In this document: piece by piece, positions 27,060 to 35,666 of the stretch | How positions within the stretch are numbered: the first letter of the stretch is position 1 | How the letters are laid out: every line of letters begins with the position of its first letter | Assembly: GCA_026984795.1 (NCBI GenBank) | Contig: JALSRK010000060.1 | Coordinates: forward strand, 62,001 to 126,000 | Direction: 5' to 3' | From: Solibacteraceae bacterium | GTDB lineage: Bacteria; Acidobacteriota; Terriglobia; Bryobacterales; Bryobacteraceae | DNA: 64,000 nt | Position numbers and translations under genes: made by a program | Notes under the pieces: model-generated | Database searches by the model: none | Told to the model about the DNA's origin: nothing | Seen by the model: only the letters and a program-made list of their open reading frames with translations

Positions 27060-28031
27060 ATGAAAGCACAAACGGTCGGTGTGCGCGAATCGGCGGGCCG
27101 CGTTCTCTGCTGCACGGTGTTCCGTCCCAGCGGGCGCAAGCTTCTGGCAAGGGGCCACCTCATCAGCCCGGAGGACGTGCGTCTGCTGGAAATGGAAGGG
27201 ATGGAAGAAGTTTGGGTCACCGAGCTCGAAGAGGGCGAAGTCTCTGAAGATCAGGCGGTCCTTCGGGTAGCCCAAGAGCTCGGCTGCGGCGCCGTCGAGA
27301 TCCGCCTCGCGCCCGGGGGCCGTGCGAATCTGTTCGCCACTGAAAACAGTTGTATTCTAATTGATGACGAATTACTGAAACAGATCAACTGTACTGCCAG
27401 CCTCGTCATTGCCACCGGCCGCAATTTCAGCTATGTTCGGCCCGGGCAGCGGGTCGCGACGGTCAAGAGCGCCCCATTCGCGGTCGCTGAAGCGGAATTG
27501 GAGGCAGTGATCACGATATTGCGCGAACGTGGTCCGATACTCCAAGTACGTCCCATTCGGCGGGCGACGGTCGCCGTCGTCTACACGGACCCCATCAATC
27601 CCGAACGCAGTCGCGAGTTCTTCGAGCACATCATGCGCCAGCGCTTGGGCCGCTGTGCGGTGCGGGCGGACTATATCGTGACCGCTATTGAAGACGAGCC
27701 CTCGGTGGCGCGGGCGCTGGAGAATGTCCTCCGTGTGGACCCCACGGTCATTGTCATCGCCACCCCCACCGCACCCGCCGGACCGGAGGATCCCATCGGA
27801 CGGGCGATGGTCCGCATCGGCTGCCACCTGGAGAAGTTTCTCGCCCCGGTAGAGCCGGGCAACCTGCTGCTGGTCGGCTACAAGGACGCCACCCCCATCA
27901 TTTCGGCCCCGGGCTGTTATCGTTCGGCCAAACCCAACGTCGTTGACCTGATTCTGCCCCCGATGCTGGCTCGCTACCGCGTCTCCGGCTGGGAGATCGC
28001 CTGCCTGGGGCACGGCGGACTGCTCAGTTAG
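27060..28031 (+). CDS. Stand-alone molybdopterin-binding (MoeA/CinA-like) protein
   Basis: 323 residues. The N-terminal part (about 10-60) looks like the domain with GRVLCCTVFRPSGRKLLARGHLI seen in MoeA-like proteins; the C-terminal half (about 165-320) is a MoCF-type molybdopterin-binding fold, with VAVVYTD, a helix and strand pair around VIVIATPTAPAGPEDPIGRAM and the GxxxGxPGC-like APGCYRSAK. No cofactor synthesis genes are nearby, and the protein is shorter than MoeA, so it may bind the cofactor or a nucleotide rather than build it. GAGGGAT precedes the ATG by about 4 nt. The 196-nt upstream gap is AT-rich near 26960-27030 but no promoter is convincing. Confidence 0.7.
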   Translation: MKAQTVGVRESAGRVLCCTVFRPSGRKLLARGHLISPEDVRLLEMEGMEEVWVTELEEGEVSEDQAVLRVAQELGCGAVEIRLAPGGRANLFATENSCILIDDELLKQINCTASLVIATGRNFSYVRPGQRVATVKSAPFAVAEAELEAVITILRERGPILQVRPIRRATVAVVYTDPINPERSREFFEHIMRQRLGRCAVRADYIVTAIEDEPSVARALENVLRVDPTVIVIATPTAPAGPEDPIGRAMVRIGCHLEKFLAPVEPGNLLLVGYKDATPIISAPGCYRSAKPNVVDLILPPMLARYRVSGWEIACLGHGGLLS

Positions 28032-28090
28032 GTTTTTCGGCTGCCGCCGAACCTGCTGGGACGGCCGGCACCGCGCCGGACAGGTGTGCT

Positions 28091-28096
28091 TAGATT
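28091..28096 (+). promoter_or_regulatory. -10-like TAGATT 6 nt before the enolase-superfamily gene
   Basis: TAnnnT hexamer 6 nt from ATG 28103, with no ribosome-binding site between; a start at the normal distance would fall on the ATG itself. Confidence 0.4.
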
Positions 28097-28102
28097 GTCT
28101 TC

Positions 28103-29353
28103 ATGAAGCTCCGGCGGATCCAAGCCTTCCTGCTCTCCTGCCGCTTGCCGGACCCGCTCGAACTCAGCTATTACGGCGGCCGCAGGACGATCGTCAAGCG
28201 CGACGCAATGCTTGTCCGTATTGAAGGCGGCGACGGTCTGGAAGGCTGGGGGCCGGGGCCGGCCAGCGAACGGGCGCTGGAGACGATCGACGGCTTGATC
28301 GCGCCCTTTCTGAACGGCCGGGAGGTCGAGGAGCTTGACGCTCTCAGAACCGAATTCTTCGAGCTGCCGGAGGCTGGACTCGCGCAGAAGAAGGTTTATC
28401 GCGCGGTCGAACTGGCCTTGTACGATCTACTGGGTAAACAGCGTGGCTTGCCCGTATCCGAACTCCTCGGCGGACGCCGGCGGGAGAGTATCCGTCTCTA
28501 CGGCAGCGCCGGCATGTACCAGCCGCCCGAAGGTTATGCGCGCGAGGCGGCGCTGATCGCCGGCCTGGGTTTCGGCGCCTACAAGATGCGGCCGGCTTTG
28601 GGTCCGGAGGAGGACCTCCGCGCCGTGAGCCTGATGCGCGAGGCAGTGGGGCCAAGCGTGGAAATCATGGTGGACGCCCACACGTGGTGGCGGATGGGAG
28701 ACCGCAGCTACCCCCGTGGCGTGATCGAAGACCTGGCCGCCGCGTTCGGGAAACTGGGCGTCTACTGGCTCGAGGAACCGCTGCCGCCCCACGACCACGC
28801 CGCCTACCGCGACCTCCGGAAAAAGGCGCTCGTCCGTCTCGCCTCCGGCGAGCATGAACAAACCATGGATGGATTTCTCGATCTCGTCGAAACGGCGGCT
28901 GTAGACTACGTCCAGGCCGACATCGTCTGCCAGGGCGGCTACGGGATCGGTGAACGTCTGCTGCCGGCCGTCGAGCGTGCCGGCTTGCAGTTCGCTTTTC
29001 ATAGCTGGGGTACGGATCTGGAGGTGATCGCCGCCGCCCACCTGGGCGTCTGCTGGCCGGAATCCGTCGTCGCCTGGCTGGAGTACCCAGTCTATTCGAC
29101 GGACCGGTTCGACACGATGTATCCTTTCCCACTGGCCCGCGAGATTCTCGCCGAGCCTCTTGAGATCTCCGGCGGCCGGCTGACCGTGCCCGACAAGCCA
29201 GGCTGGGGCGTTGAGATCAACCCCGCGGTCATCGGCCGGTACCCATGGGTTCCCGGTCCGTGGTCGTCGTTTTCTTTGATCTCGCCGGCCGGCACTTGGA
29301 GTGTCACTTCGGATCACAGCCTGGAATGGGGAGATTCGGAAGCCGATGCGTGA
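28103..29353 (+). CDS. Mandelate racemase/muconate lactonizing enzyme family protein
   Basis: 416 residues of the enolase superfamily: N-terminal capping domain and a TIM barrel. Likely catalytic residues are Lys161 (YKMRP, a KxR variant of the KxK motif), Asp191 (MVDAHTW), Glu224/225 (WLEEPLPPHD), Glu250 (SGEHEQT) and His300 (FHSWGTD). The Asp-Glu-Glu metal triad and a His base on the barrel point to an acid-sugar dehydratase or epimerase. The C-terminus extends about 30 residues past the family fold. The next gene starts inside its last codons (29346). Confidence 0.88.
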   Translation: MKLRRIQAFLLSCRLPDPLELSYYGGRRTIVKRDAMLVRIEGGDGLEGWGPGPASERALETIDGLIAPFLNGREVEELDALRTEFFELPEAGLAQKKVYRAVELALYDLLGKQRGLPVSELLGGRRRESIRLYGSAGMYQPPEGYAREAALIAGLGFGAYKMRPALGPEEDLRAVSLMREAVGPSVEIMVDAHTWWRMGDRSYPRGVIEDLAAAFGKLGVYWLEEPLPPHDHAAYRDLRKKALVRLASGEHEQTMDGFLDLVETAAVDYVQADIVCQGGYGIGERLLPAVERAGLQFAFHSWGTDLEVIAAAHLGVCWPESVVAWLEYPVYSTDRFDTMYPFPLAREILAEPLEISGGRLTVPDKPGWGVEINPAVIGRYPWVPGPWSSFSLISPAGTWSVTSDHSLEWGDSEADA

Positions 29354-30098
29354 TGTGCCTTTGCGCCTGCCGGGGCCTCGGCCTGGAACCGTGAGGGTGG
29401 CGCTGGGATTGACCGCCGGGGTGGCCGCTGCCGCGTGGGCTGTGCGAGGCCGTTCCTCCACCGTGTTCGCCCCATCGGTCTGGCGGGGCCCGGTAGACCG
29501 GCCGGCTCTCGCCCTGACGTTTGACGACGGACCGAGCGAATCGACCCCCGACTTGCTTGACCTGCTTCGCGAACTCCGCGTGCCGGCAACCTTTTTTCAA
29601 TGCGGCGCCAACGTCCGCCGGCTCCCCGCTGTCGCCCGGCGGGTCGCGGCCGAGGGTCATGAGATCGGCAACCATTCCGACACCCATCCGCTGTTCTGCT
29701 TCCGGCGTCCCGGCTTCATCCGCGGGCAGCTCCTCCGGGCGCAGGAAGCAATCGAAAGAGCCGCCGGCGTGCTTCCGCGGTTTTTTCGCCCGCCCTACGG
29801 AGCCCGGTGGTTCGGACTGCGCGAGGCGCAGCGCCGGCTCGGCCTGACAGGCGTCATGTGGAGCGTGCTGGGACTCGACTGGAAGCTTCCTGGCGATGCG
29901 GCCGCCCGCCATATCCTGCGACGCGTTCACAACGGCGCCATCCTTTGTCTCCACGATGGACGGGAACTCCAGAGACGCCCCGACATCGGCCCCACGCTCG
30001 AGGCGGTGAGGCGCCTGGTTCCCCCGCTGTTGGCGCGCGGCTTCCGATTTGTCACAATAGGCAATTTGTTATGCCCGAGGAAGTCAGAGACCGGGTGA
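29346..30098 (+). CDS. NodB-type polysaccharide deacetylase
   Basis: 250 residues. A hydrophobic N-terminal segment (about 20-33) suggests a membrane anchor. Carbohydrate esterase family 4 motifs are intact: TFDDGPSES (Asp60/61), the metal-binding GNHSDTHP (His109 and His113), RPPYGAR and the C-terminal ILCLHDG. It removes N-acetyl groups from glycans. ATG 29346 has GGAAG about 4-8 nt upstream and overlaps the previous gene by 8 nt. Its end overlaps the ACP gene by 28 nt, so the genes are coupled. Confidence 0.9.
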   Translation: MRDVPLRLPGPRPGTVRVALGLTAGVAAAAWAVRGRSSTVFAPSVWRGPVDRPALALTFDDGPSESTPDLLDLLRELRVPATFFQCGANVRRLPAVARRVAAEGHEIGNHSDTHPLFCFRRPGFIRGQLLRAQEAIERAAGVLPRFFRPPYGARWFGLREAQRRLGLTGVMWSVLGLDWKLPGDAAARHILRRVHNGAILCLHDGRELQRRPDIGPTLEAVRRLVPPLLARGFRFVTIGNLLCPRKSETG

Positions 30099-30340
30099 TC
30101 CGTTGCATCGCCGAAGCGCAGCACCTCGATCCCGAAACCGTGACCATCGACAGCACGTTCGAGGAGCTCGGCATCGATTCGCTGGACGGCATTAATATCC
30201 TCTTCGCTTTGGAGACCGAGTTCGAGATCGACATTCCCGACGAGGCTGCGCAGAACATCCGGACGGTGCGCGAAATGGTGGAAGGCGTGGAACGGCTCCT
30301 GGCCGAGAAAGCAGGCTCCCGCCCGCAGGAGCAGACCTGA
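30071..30340 (+). CDS. Acyl carrier protein
   Basis: 89 residues, acidic, with the 4'-phosphopantetheine attachment site ELGIDSLDGINILF (Ser37). A short Arg/Gln-rich tail follows the four-helix fold. Being separate from a fab operon and wedged between a deacetylase and a ketoacyl synthase, it is probably a dedicated carrier rather than housekeeping AcpP. It begins 28 nt inside the deacetylase gene; the ketoacyl synthase begins 3 nt after its stop. Confidence 0.92.
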   Translation: MPEEVRDRVIRCIAEAQHLDPETVTIDSTFEELGIDSLDGINILFALETEFEIDIPDEAAQNIRTVREMVEGVERLLAEKAGSRPQEQT

Positions 30341-30343
30341 CGC

Positions 30344-31558
30344 ATGGGGCTGCGGCGCGTCGTCATCACCGGGTTGGGCGCCATTTCCGCGCTCGGCGAA
30401 AACGTCGCCGAGCTGACCGGCGCCCTCCGCCGGGGTTTCTCCGGCATCCGGCCCATCCAACTCGTGGACCGCTCGAAGCTCCGCTTTTCCAACGGCGCAG
30501 AGGTTCCCGGGTACGAGCCGGAGCGGCATTTCGACCCCAAGCAAGCGGCCATGCTGGACCGTTTCGCCCAGTTCGCCGTCATTGCCGCCCGGGAAGCGGT
30601 CCGCCAGGCTGGACTCGAAGCCGGATCGGCCTTGTTCCGCCGGGCAGGCATCATCACCGGCTCGTGCGTGGGAGGCCAAACCACCGAGGACGAAGGCTTC
30701 GTCGATCTGTACCTGCGGGGCAAGCCGCGCATCAGTCCGTTGATCATCCCCAAGACCATGGCCAACGCCGGGGCCAGCCGGATCTCGCTGGAATTCCAGA
30801 TCCGGGGACCGGTCTATACAATCTCGACGGCCTGCTCCTCCTCGAACCATGCCATCGGCCAGGCGTATTGGGCGGTGCGTTCCGGGATGATCGACCTGGC
30901 GATCGCCGGCGGCAGCGAGGCGATGTTCAGCATGGGGATCCTGAAAGCGTGGGAGGCAATGCGTGTCGTCTCGCCGGATACTTGCCGCCCGTTCTGCAAA
31001 GACCGGAGCGGTCTCATCCTGGGCGAGGGCGGAGCCATGATGGTGCTCGAGACGCCGGAGTCCGCTCGCCGCCGGGGCGCCTCGGTGCTCGCTGAAGTCG
31101 TGGGCTTCGGCATGTCCTCGGACGCTCACCACCTGACACAGCCGTCGGTCGAGGGTCCGGCCCTGGCCATGCAGGCGGCGCTCGACGATGCCGGCCTCCC
31201 GCCCGACGCCATCGGCTATATCAACGCTCACGGTACCGGCACGGTCACCAACGATCCGACCGAGGCCGCGGCCATCCGGGCCGTCTTCGGCAGCCACGCG
31301 GCACGGATCCCGGTGAGTTCCACCAAATCGATGCACGGCCACACCTTAGGCGCCGCCGGCGCTCTCGAGGGCGTCGCCAGCATCGCCGCCGCCAGGGAAG
31401 GGTTCCTGCCGCCCACGATCAATTTCACCGAACGCGATCCTTCCTGCGACCTCGACGTCGTGGCTAACGCCCCGCGGCCCGGTAATCCCGAGTTCGTCAT
31501 GTCGAACTCGTTTGCCTTCGGCGGCCTCAACGCCGTCGTCCTCTACCGGCTCCGGTGA
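30344..31558 (+). CDS. FabF-like 3-oxoacyl-ACP synthase
   Basis: 404 residues, KAS II length. The Cys-His-His triad is intact: Cys164 (STACSSSNHA), His296 (NAHGTGTVTNDP) and His333 (STKSMHGHTLGAAGA). It condenses malonyl-ACP with an acyl chain bound to the dedicated carrier encoded immediately upstream. Several segments (VVSPDTCRPFCKDRSGL; EVVGFGMSSDAHH) resemble secondary-metabolism ketosynthases as well as FabF. No reductase, dehydratase or acyltransferase gene is next to it, so chain modification must use enzymes from elsewhere. Confidence 0.92.
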   Translation: MGLRRVVITGLGAISALGENVAELTGALRRGFSGIRPIQLVDRSKLRFSNGAEVPGYEPERHFDPKQAAMLDRFAQFAVIAAREAVRQAGLEAGSALFRRAGIITGSCVGGQTTEDEGFVDLYLRGKPRISPLIIPKTMANAGASRISLEFQIRGPVYTISTACSSSNHAIGQAYWAVRSGMIDLAIAGGSEAMFSMGILKAWEAMRVVSPDTCRPFCKDRSGLILGEGGAMMVLETPESARRRGASVLAEVVGFGMSSDAHHLTQPSVEGPALAMQAALDDAGLPPDAIGYINAHGTGTVTNDPTEAAAIRAVFGSHAARIPVSSTKSMHGHTLGAAGALEGVASIAAAREGFLPPTINFTERDPSCDLDVVANAPRPGNPEFVMSNSFAFGGLNAVVLYRLR

Positions 31559-31626
31559 CCGGGGAGGCGCCGCCTTTCCGAACCGCCGTGAGAAGGACCG
31601 CCGCCTGGGGTCCCGGCTCTCTCCCG

Positions 31627-31636
31627 GTACTAGTAC
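31627..31636 (+). promoter_or_regulatory. Perfect palindrome GTACTAGTAC before the glycosyltransferase
   Basis: A 10-bp perfect palindrome in the 145-nt gap between the ketoacyl synthase and the glycosyltransferase. It may be an operator half or chance. A TACACT hexamer (31688-31693) 10 nt before the TTG start could be a -10 element. Confidence 0.2.
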
Positions 31637-31703
31637 TTGATCTCATGGCGCAAGGGATCCATGGGTCGCGTCCTCCAGCGTCTCTTGTACACTTGAGTCT
31701 GGA

Positions 31704-33023
31704 TTGAAACCACCCACGATTTCCGTCATCATTCCGGCGCACAATGCCGCGGGTACCATCGATGCTTGCCTGGGCGCCCTCGCGGCCTCGTCAATCCGCC
31801 CGCACGAGTGCCTCGTCATCGATGATGGCTCCACCGATGAGACGGCTGCCATCGCCCGCCGCCACGGCGTCCGGCTGATCCGCACGGAATGCAACCGCGG
31901 GGCGGCCTCGACCCGTAACCTCGGAGCCGCTTCGGCCACCGGCGACATCCTCGTTTTCATCGACGCCGATGTCTGCGTCCACCGCGAAACGCTCGAGCGC
32001 ATTCGCCGGCGGTTCCAGGAAGATGCTTCTCTCGCCGCGTTATTCGGCTGCTACGACGATTCCCCGCACGCGCCAGAATTTCTTTCGCAGTACCGGAACC
32101 TGATGCACTGTTATGTTCATCGGCGGGGCCGCCGCGAAGCTTCCACCTTCTGGACCGGCTGCGGAGCGATCCGCCGGCGCGTCTTCGAGCTTTGCGGCGG
32201 GTTCGGCGCCTCACTGCCGGGCATGGAGGATGTCGAGCTGGGCTACCGGCTCCGGAAGTCCGGGCGCCGTATCCTGCTCGATCCGGAAATCCAGGTGCAG
32301 CACCGGAAACAGTGGCGGCTCTGGAACATGTTGAAGACCGACTTGCTTCGGCGCGGCCTCCCTTGGGTGGAGCTGATCTGGCGCCACCGCCTGCTGCCGA
32401 ACGATCTGAATCTCGGCGCCGCGCACCGGATCAGCCTGGCGGCATCCCTTTTCCTTCTAGCCGCCGTAGCTTGGGGCGCCGCAGCGGATCCGCCGCGCAC
32501 CGCGGTTGCCCTCGGAGGGTTCTTCTTCGCACTGCTCGGGGCTTACTGGTCTGAGTTCCTCGGCTCGGGGAAGGGAGCGATCGGCGCCGCATCGTTCACG
32601 GTATCGCTGGTGGCTGGCGCATGGGGGTTGGAAATGCCTCTGCTCGCGACGACGACGGCGGCTCTCTTCGTTGCGTGGGCCGCCCTGCGCGGTTTGCGGC
32701 GCCGGCCTGCAGCCACGGCCGCCCTCGGCGCTCTGACGGCCGCTGGGGCCTCATCCGCTGCCGCCGCCTTCGCCGCTGTGGCGCCGCCGGCTGCGGCCGT
32801 CGCCGGTGCGCTCCTGTCCGGCATCGTGATCCTGAATGCCGGCTTCTACCGGTTCCTGACCCGCCGCCGCGGACTGTTGTTCGCCGTCGCGGCTGTCCCC
32901 TTCCAACTCCTGTACCACCTCAACAACGCCCTTTGTCTGGTGCTGGGGACCGGGCGCTATCTCACGCGGTCCGCCCGTCCCCAGCCTCCGGTCCTCGCCC
33001 AGCGCCAGAGCTCCAGCGACTGA
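31704..33023 (+). CDS. Family 2 glycosyltransferase with membrane C-terminus
   Basis: 439 residues. The GT-A domain (about 1-240) shows ISVIIPAHNAAGT, VIDDGSTDET, the DxD-like FIDADVC and the acceptor-site GMEDVELGYRLRKSGRRI. From about 250 on, five or six hydrophobic segments rich in Ala form a membrane region. It probably transfers a sugar to a lipid or to a growing glycan at the inner membrane. The only start upstream of the conserved fold is TTG 31704; its ribosome-binding site is poor. Likely functional partner of the deacetylase, ACP and ketoacyl synthase upstream. Confidence 0.85.
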   Translation: MKPPTISVIIPAHNAAGTIDACLGALAASSIRPHECLVIDDGSTDETAAIARRHGVRLIRTECNRGAASTRNLGAASATGDILVFIDADVCVHRETLERIRRRFQEDASLAALFGCYDDSPHAPEFLSQYRNLMHCYVHRRGRREASTFWTGCGAIRRRVFELCGGFGASLPGMEDVELGYRLRKSGRRILLDPEIQVQHRKQWRLWNMLKTDLLRRGLPWVELIWRHRLLPNDLNLGAAHRISLAASLFLLAAVAWGAAADPPRTAVALGGFFFALLGAYWSEFLGSGKGAIGAASFTVSLVAGAWGLEMPLLATTTAALFVAWAALRGLRRRPAATAALGALTAAGASSAAAAFAAVAPPAAAVAGALLSGIVILNAGFYRFLTRRRGLLFAVAAVPFQLLYHLNNALCLVLGTGRYLTRSARPQPPVLAQRQSSSD

Positions 33024-33131
33024 TCTCACTTGCCGACCCGTACCGGCGCCTGTTGAGCGACCCCCTCATCCCTGCCCGGCGGCACCGAGCCGGCCGCAAT
33101 GAAGTCCAGCCTGAACTTTTCTCCGCCGGTA

Positions 33132-33137
33132 TATACT
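33132..33137 (+). promoter_or_regulatory. -10-like TATACT 7 nt before the sulfatase gene
   Basis: TATACT ends 7 nt before ATG 33145 with no ribosome-binding site between; consistent with a leaderless mRNA. Confidence 0.45.
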
Positions 33138-33144
33138 TGACGAT

Positions 33145-34620
33145 ATGCGCGCGCCGACATCGGGCTCCATTTTCGCCATCATCCTCTTCGCCGCCACTTC
33201 TGCGCTGCCGGGTTGCGCCCGCCGCCATGCGTCCGCTCCCGAACAGCGGCCCAACATCCTCTTCCTCTTCGCCGACGACCAGCGCGCCGACACCATTGCC
33301 GCCTGGGGCAACACTCATATCCAAACCCCGAACCTCGACCGCCTCGTCCGCCAAGGTTACAGCTTCCGCAACAACTACAACATGGGCGGCAACAGCGCCG
33401 CCGTTTGCATCCCCAGCCGGGCCATGGTGAACTCCGGCAAGGCCTATTTCCGCATCCGCAACGATCTGGAGGGCGTCCGCATCCTCCCGGAAATCCTCCG
33501 GGCCAACGGCTACGTCACTTTCGCCACCGGCAAGTGGCACAACAAGCGCCCGTCCTGGCTCCGCGGCTTCGAGCGCGGCAAGGCCGTTTTCTTCGGGGGC
33601 ATGGCGAACCACCTGAAAGTGCCGCTGCAGGATCTGCTTCCCGACGGAACCTTGGGCAACGACCGCACCGGCGGCTTCTCGAGCGTCGTCTTCGCCGACG
33701 CCGCCATTGAATTCTTGCGCACTTACGACGGCGGCAAGCCTTTTTACGCCTACGTGGCCTTCACCGCCCCACACGACCCGCGAATGCCGCCGATGAAGTA
33801 CCGGGAGATGTATTACGAGAATCGGCCGTTGCTCCCCCGGAACTTCATGCCCCAGCACCCCTTCAATCTCGGCCCGACGTTGACCCTCCGCGACGAGCAG
33901 CTCGCGCCCTGGCCCCGTCCCAAGAGCGTCATCAGCGACCAGCTCGCCGAATACTACGGCATGATCACCCATCTCGACGAGCAGATCGGCCGCGTGCTCG
34001 AAGCGCTGGAGGAATCAGGCCACGGCTCGAACACCTACATCATCTACGCCGCCGATCACGGCTTGGCCCTGGGCAGCCACGGCCTCCTGGGCAAGCAGAG
34101 CGTCTACGAGGACAGCCAGAAGTGTCCGCTCATCATCGTCGGTCCGGACGTTCCCAAGGGCCAGTCCACTACTGCGTTCACCTATCTCTACGACATCTTC
34201 CCCACCGTGCTCTCGGTGGCCGGCGTACCGCTGCCCGACGACCTGGACGGCCGGGACCTCTCGCCCATCTGGCACGGCGAGAAGGAGTCCGTGCGTGATT
34301 CCGTCTTCCTCGCCTACAAAGAGTGGATGCGCGCGGTGCGCGAGGGGCGCTACAAGCTGATCCGCTATCCGCAGATCGACTACACGCAGCTCTTCGACCT
34401 CGAAAAGGATCCCGACGAGCTGCACAATCTGGCGGACCAGCCTGACCAGGCGGACCGCATCGAGCAACTCAAGAAGTTGCTGCAGCAGTGGCAGGAGCAG
34501 TTGGGCGACCGCCAACCCTGGACGGCCGAGAAGCTCCAGCCGCGCAAGGTGGATCTCACCGGGCATCCCCGCAAGCCGGACCCCCACCAGCCGGAGTGGA
34601 TCGTGAAAAAATACTTCTGA
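33145..34620 (+). CDS. Lipoprotein sulfatase (choline-sulfatase/arylsulfatase-like)
   Basis: 491 residues. The signal peptide ends in a lipobox LPGC (Cys24), so the enzyme sits on the periplasmic side. The formylglycine motif CIPSR (Cys88) is of the Cys type; metal ligands appear in FADDQRADT and AADHGLALGSHG, with Lys in GKWHN and GKQSVYEDS. It hydrolyses sulfate esters after conversion of Cys88 to formylglycine; no maturation enzyme is encoded nearby. The substrate may be a sulfated glycan, given the glycan genes upstream, but this is inference. Confidence 0.92.
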   Translation: MRAPTSGSIFAIILFAATSALPGCARRHASAPEQRPNILFLFADDQRADTIAAWGNTHIQTPNLDRLVRQGYSFRNNYNMGGNSAAVCIPSRAMVNSGKAYFRIRNDLEGVRILPEILRANGYVTFATGKWHNKRPSWLRGFERGKAVFFGGMANHLKVPLQDLLPDGTLGNDRTGGFSSVVFADAAIEFLRTYDGGKPFYAYVAFTAPHDPRMPPMKYREMYYENRPLLPRNFMPQHPFNLGPTLTLRDEQLAPWPRPKSVISDQLAEYYGMITHLDEQIGRVLEALEESGHGSNTYIIYAADHGLALGSHGLLGKQSVYEDSQKCPLIIVGPDVPKGQSTTAFTYLYDIFPTVLSVAGVPLPDDLDGRDLSPIWHGEKESVRDSVFLAYKEWMRAVREGRYKLIRYPQIDYTQLFDLEKDPDELHNLADQPDQADRIEQLKKLLQQWQEQLGDRQPWTAEKLQPRKVDLTGHPRKPDPHQPEWIVKKYF

Positions 34621-34666
34621 ACCCGACCGCCCGCCGGAGTCCAAGGCTCGAAGCCGGCCGGAAACG

Positions 34667-35608
34667 CTAGTACGGCCTGCCTGGATTCCACTTCTCCGCC
34701 CGCGGACCCGGGAACGAGATCCAGCCGCCGGGCGGCCGGGCGTCCCACGCGGGCGCCGGACCCGGGCGCCGCAATCTCCCGGTGCGCTTCTCCAGCTTCA
34801 CCCTGACCGTCATCTCCTTGCGGTCACGGACGATCTTCAGCCGCACCGTTTCGGCTCCTTTCCTGCGCAGGATGCGCGCAATCTCCCGCGGTGTCTCCAC
34901 CTTCTCGCCTTCCACCTCTAGGATCACGTCGCCGGCCCGGATCCCCGCCCGGGCGGCCGGGGAGTCCTCTTGTACCGAGCGTACGAGCACGCCCTCTTCC
35001 ACCCCGAAATATTCGGCCAACTGCCCTTCCAGCGCCTCGCCGAGGATGCCCAGACGGGCGCTGCGCCAGCTCATGTGCATCCGCGGAATGTCCGGGATTC
35101 CAAACCCCGGCGCCCGGAACTCCGGGATGGTAAACCGGTGGGACCACCGCTTCCCGCCCGGCCGCTTGCCCATCGTGGCCGTAACCGTCATTTCCTTCCC
35201 GTCGCGGATCAGCTTCAGCGTGACTTTCCGACCCACCGGCGTCTCCCGCACCAGCCGGACGAACTGCTGAACGCCTTCCACCCGCTGGCCGTTGTATTCG
35301 ATGATGACGTCGCCCTTCTTCAGCCCGGCGCGGTCGGCCGCGCTGTCGGGAACTACGCTGGTGATCAAGACCCCGCGCTCCTCCGGCAACCCTTTTTCCT
35401 TCACCGTCTCGGCATTCACTTCCCAGACGTTGACCCCGAGGAAGCTTCGGCTCCCCTCTCCGCTGAAGGTCTCGATGATGACGTGCTTCTCGACCTCTTG
35501 ATCTTCCGGCTCCTGCGCCTTCAGCTCCGCGGCGGCGTACGAGGCCAGCGCCACCGCCGCCACGACGTGCAGGGCCGTGTGCCGTTCGAAGAATCCTCGA
35601 ATCCGCAT
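34667..35608 (-). CDS. Exported protein with two PDZ domains
   Basis: 313 residues from ATG 35608, which has a textbook AAGGAGG about 7 nt upstream. A signal peptide (about 1-31) precedes PDZ1 (about 52-130, FLGVNVWEVNAE then GVLITSVVPDSAADRAGLKKGDVI) and PDZ2 (about 190-265, LGILGEAL then GVLVRSVQEDSPAARAGIRAGDVI). No protease domain is present. The tail is Pro/Arg/Gly-rich. It lies 58 nt after the anti-sigma gene on the same strand and may sense unfolded envelope proteins for that circuit. Confidence 0.88.
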   Translation of the reverse strand: MRIRGFFERHTALHVVAAVALASYAAAELKAQEPEDQEVEKHVIIETFSGEGSRSFLGVNVWEVNAETVKEKGLPEERGVLITSVVPDSAADRAGLKKGDVIIEYNGQRVEGVQQFVRLVRETPVGRKVTLKLIRDGKEMTVTATMGKRPGGKRWSHRFTIPEFRAPGFGIPDIPRMHMSWRSARLGILGEALEGQLAEYFGVEEGVLVRSVQEDSPAARAGIRAGDVILEVEGEKVETPREIARILRRKGAETVRLKIVRDRKEMTVRVKLEKRTGRLRRPGPAPAWDARPPGGWISFPGPRAEKWNPGRPY

Positions 35609-35666
35609 CGCTTCCTCCTTGTCGTTGCCGGCGCCCGCTGGACGCCGGGCGCCCGGGACCGCCGTT

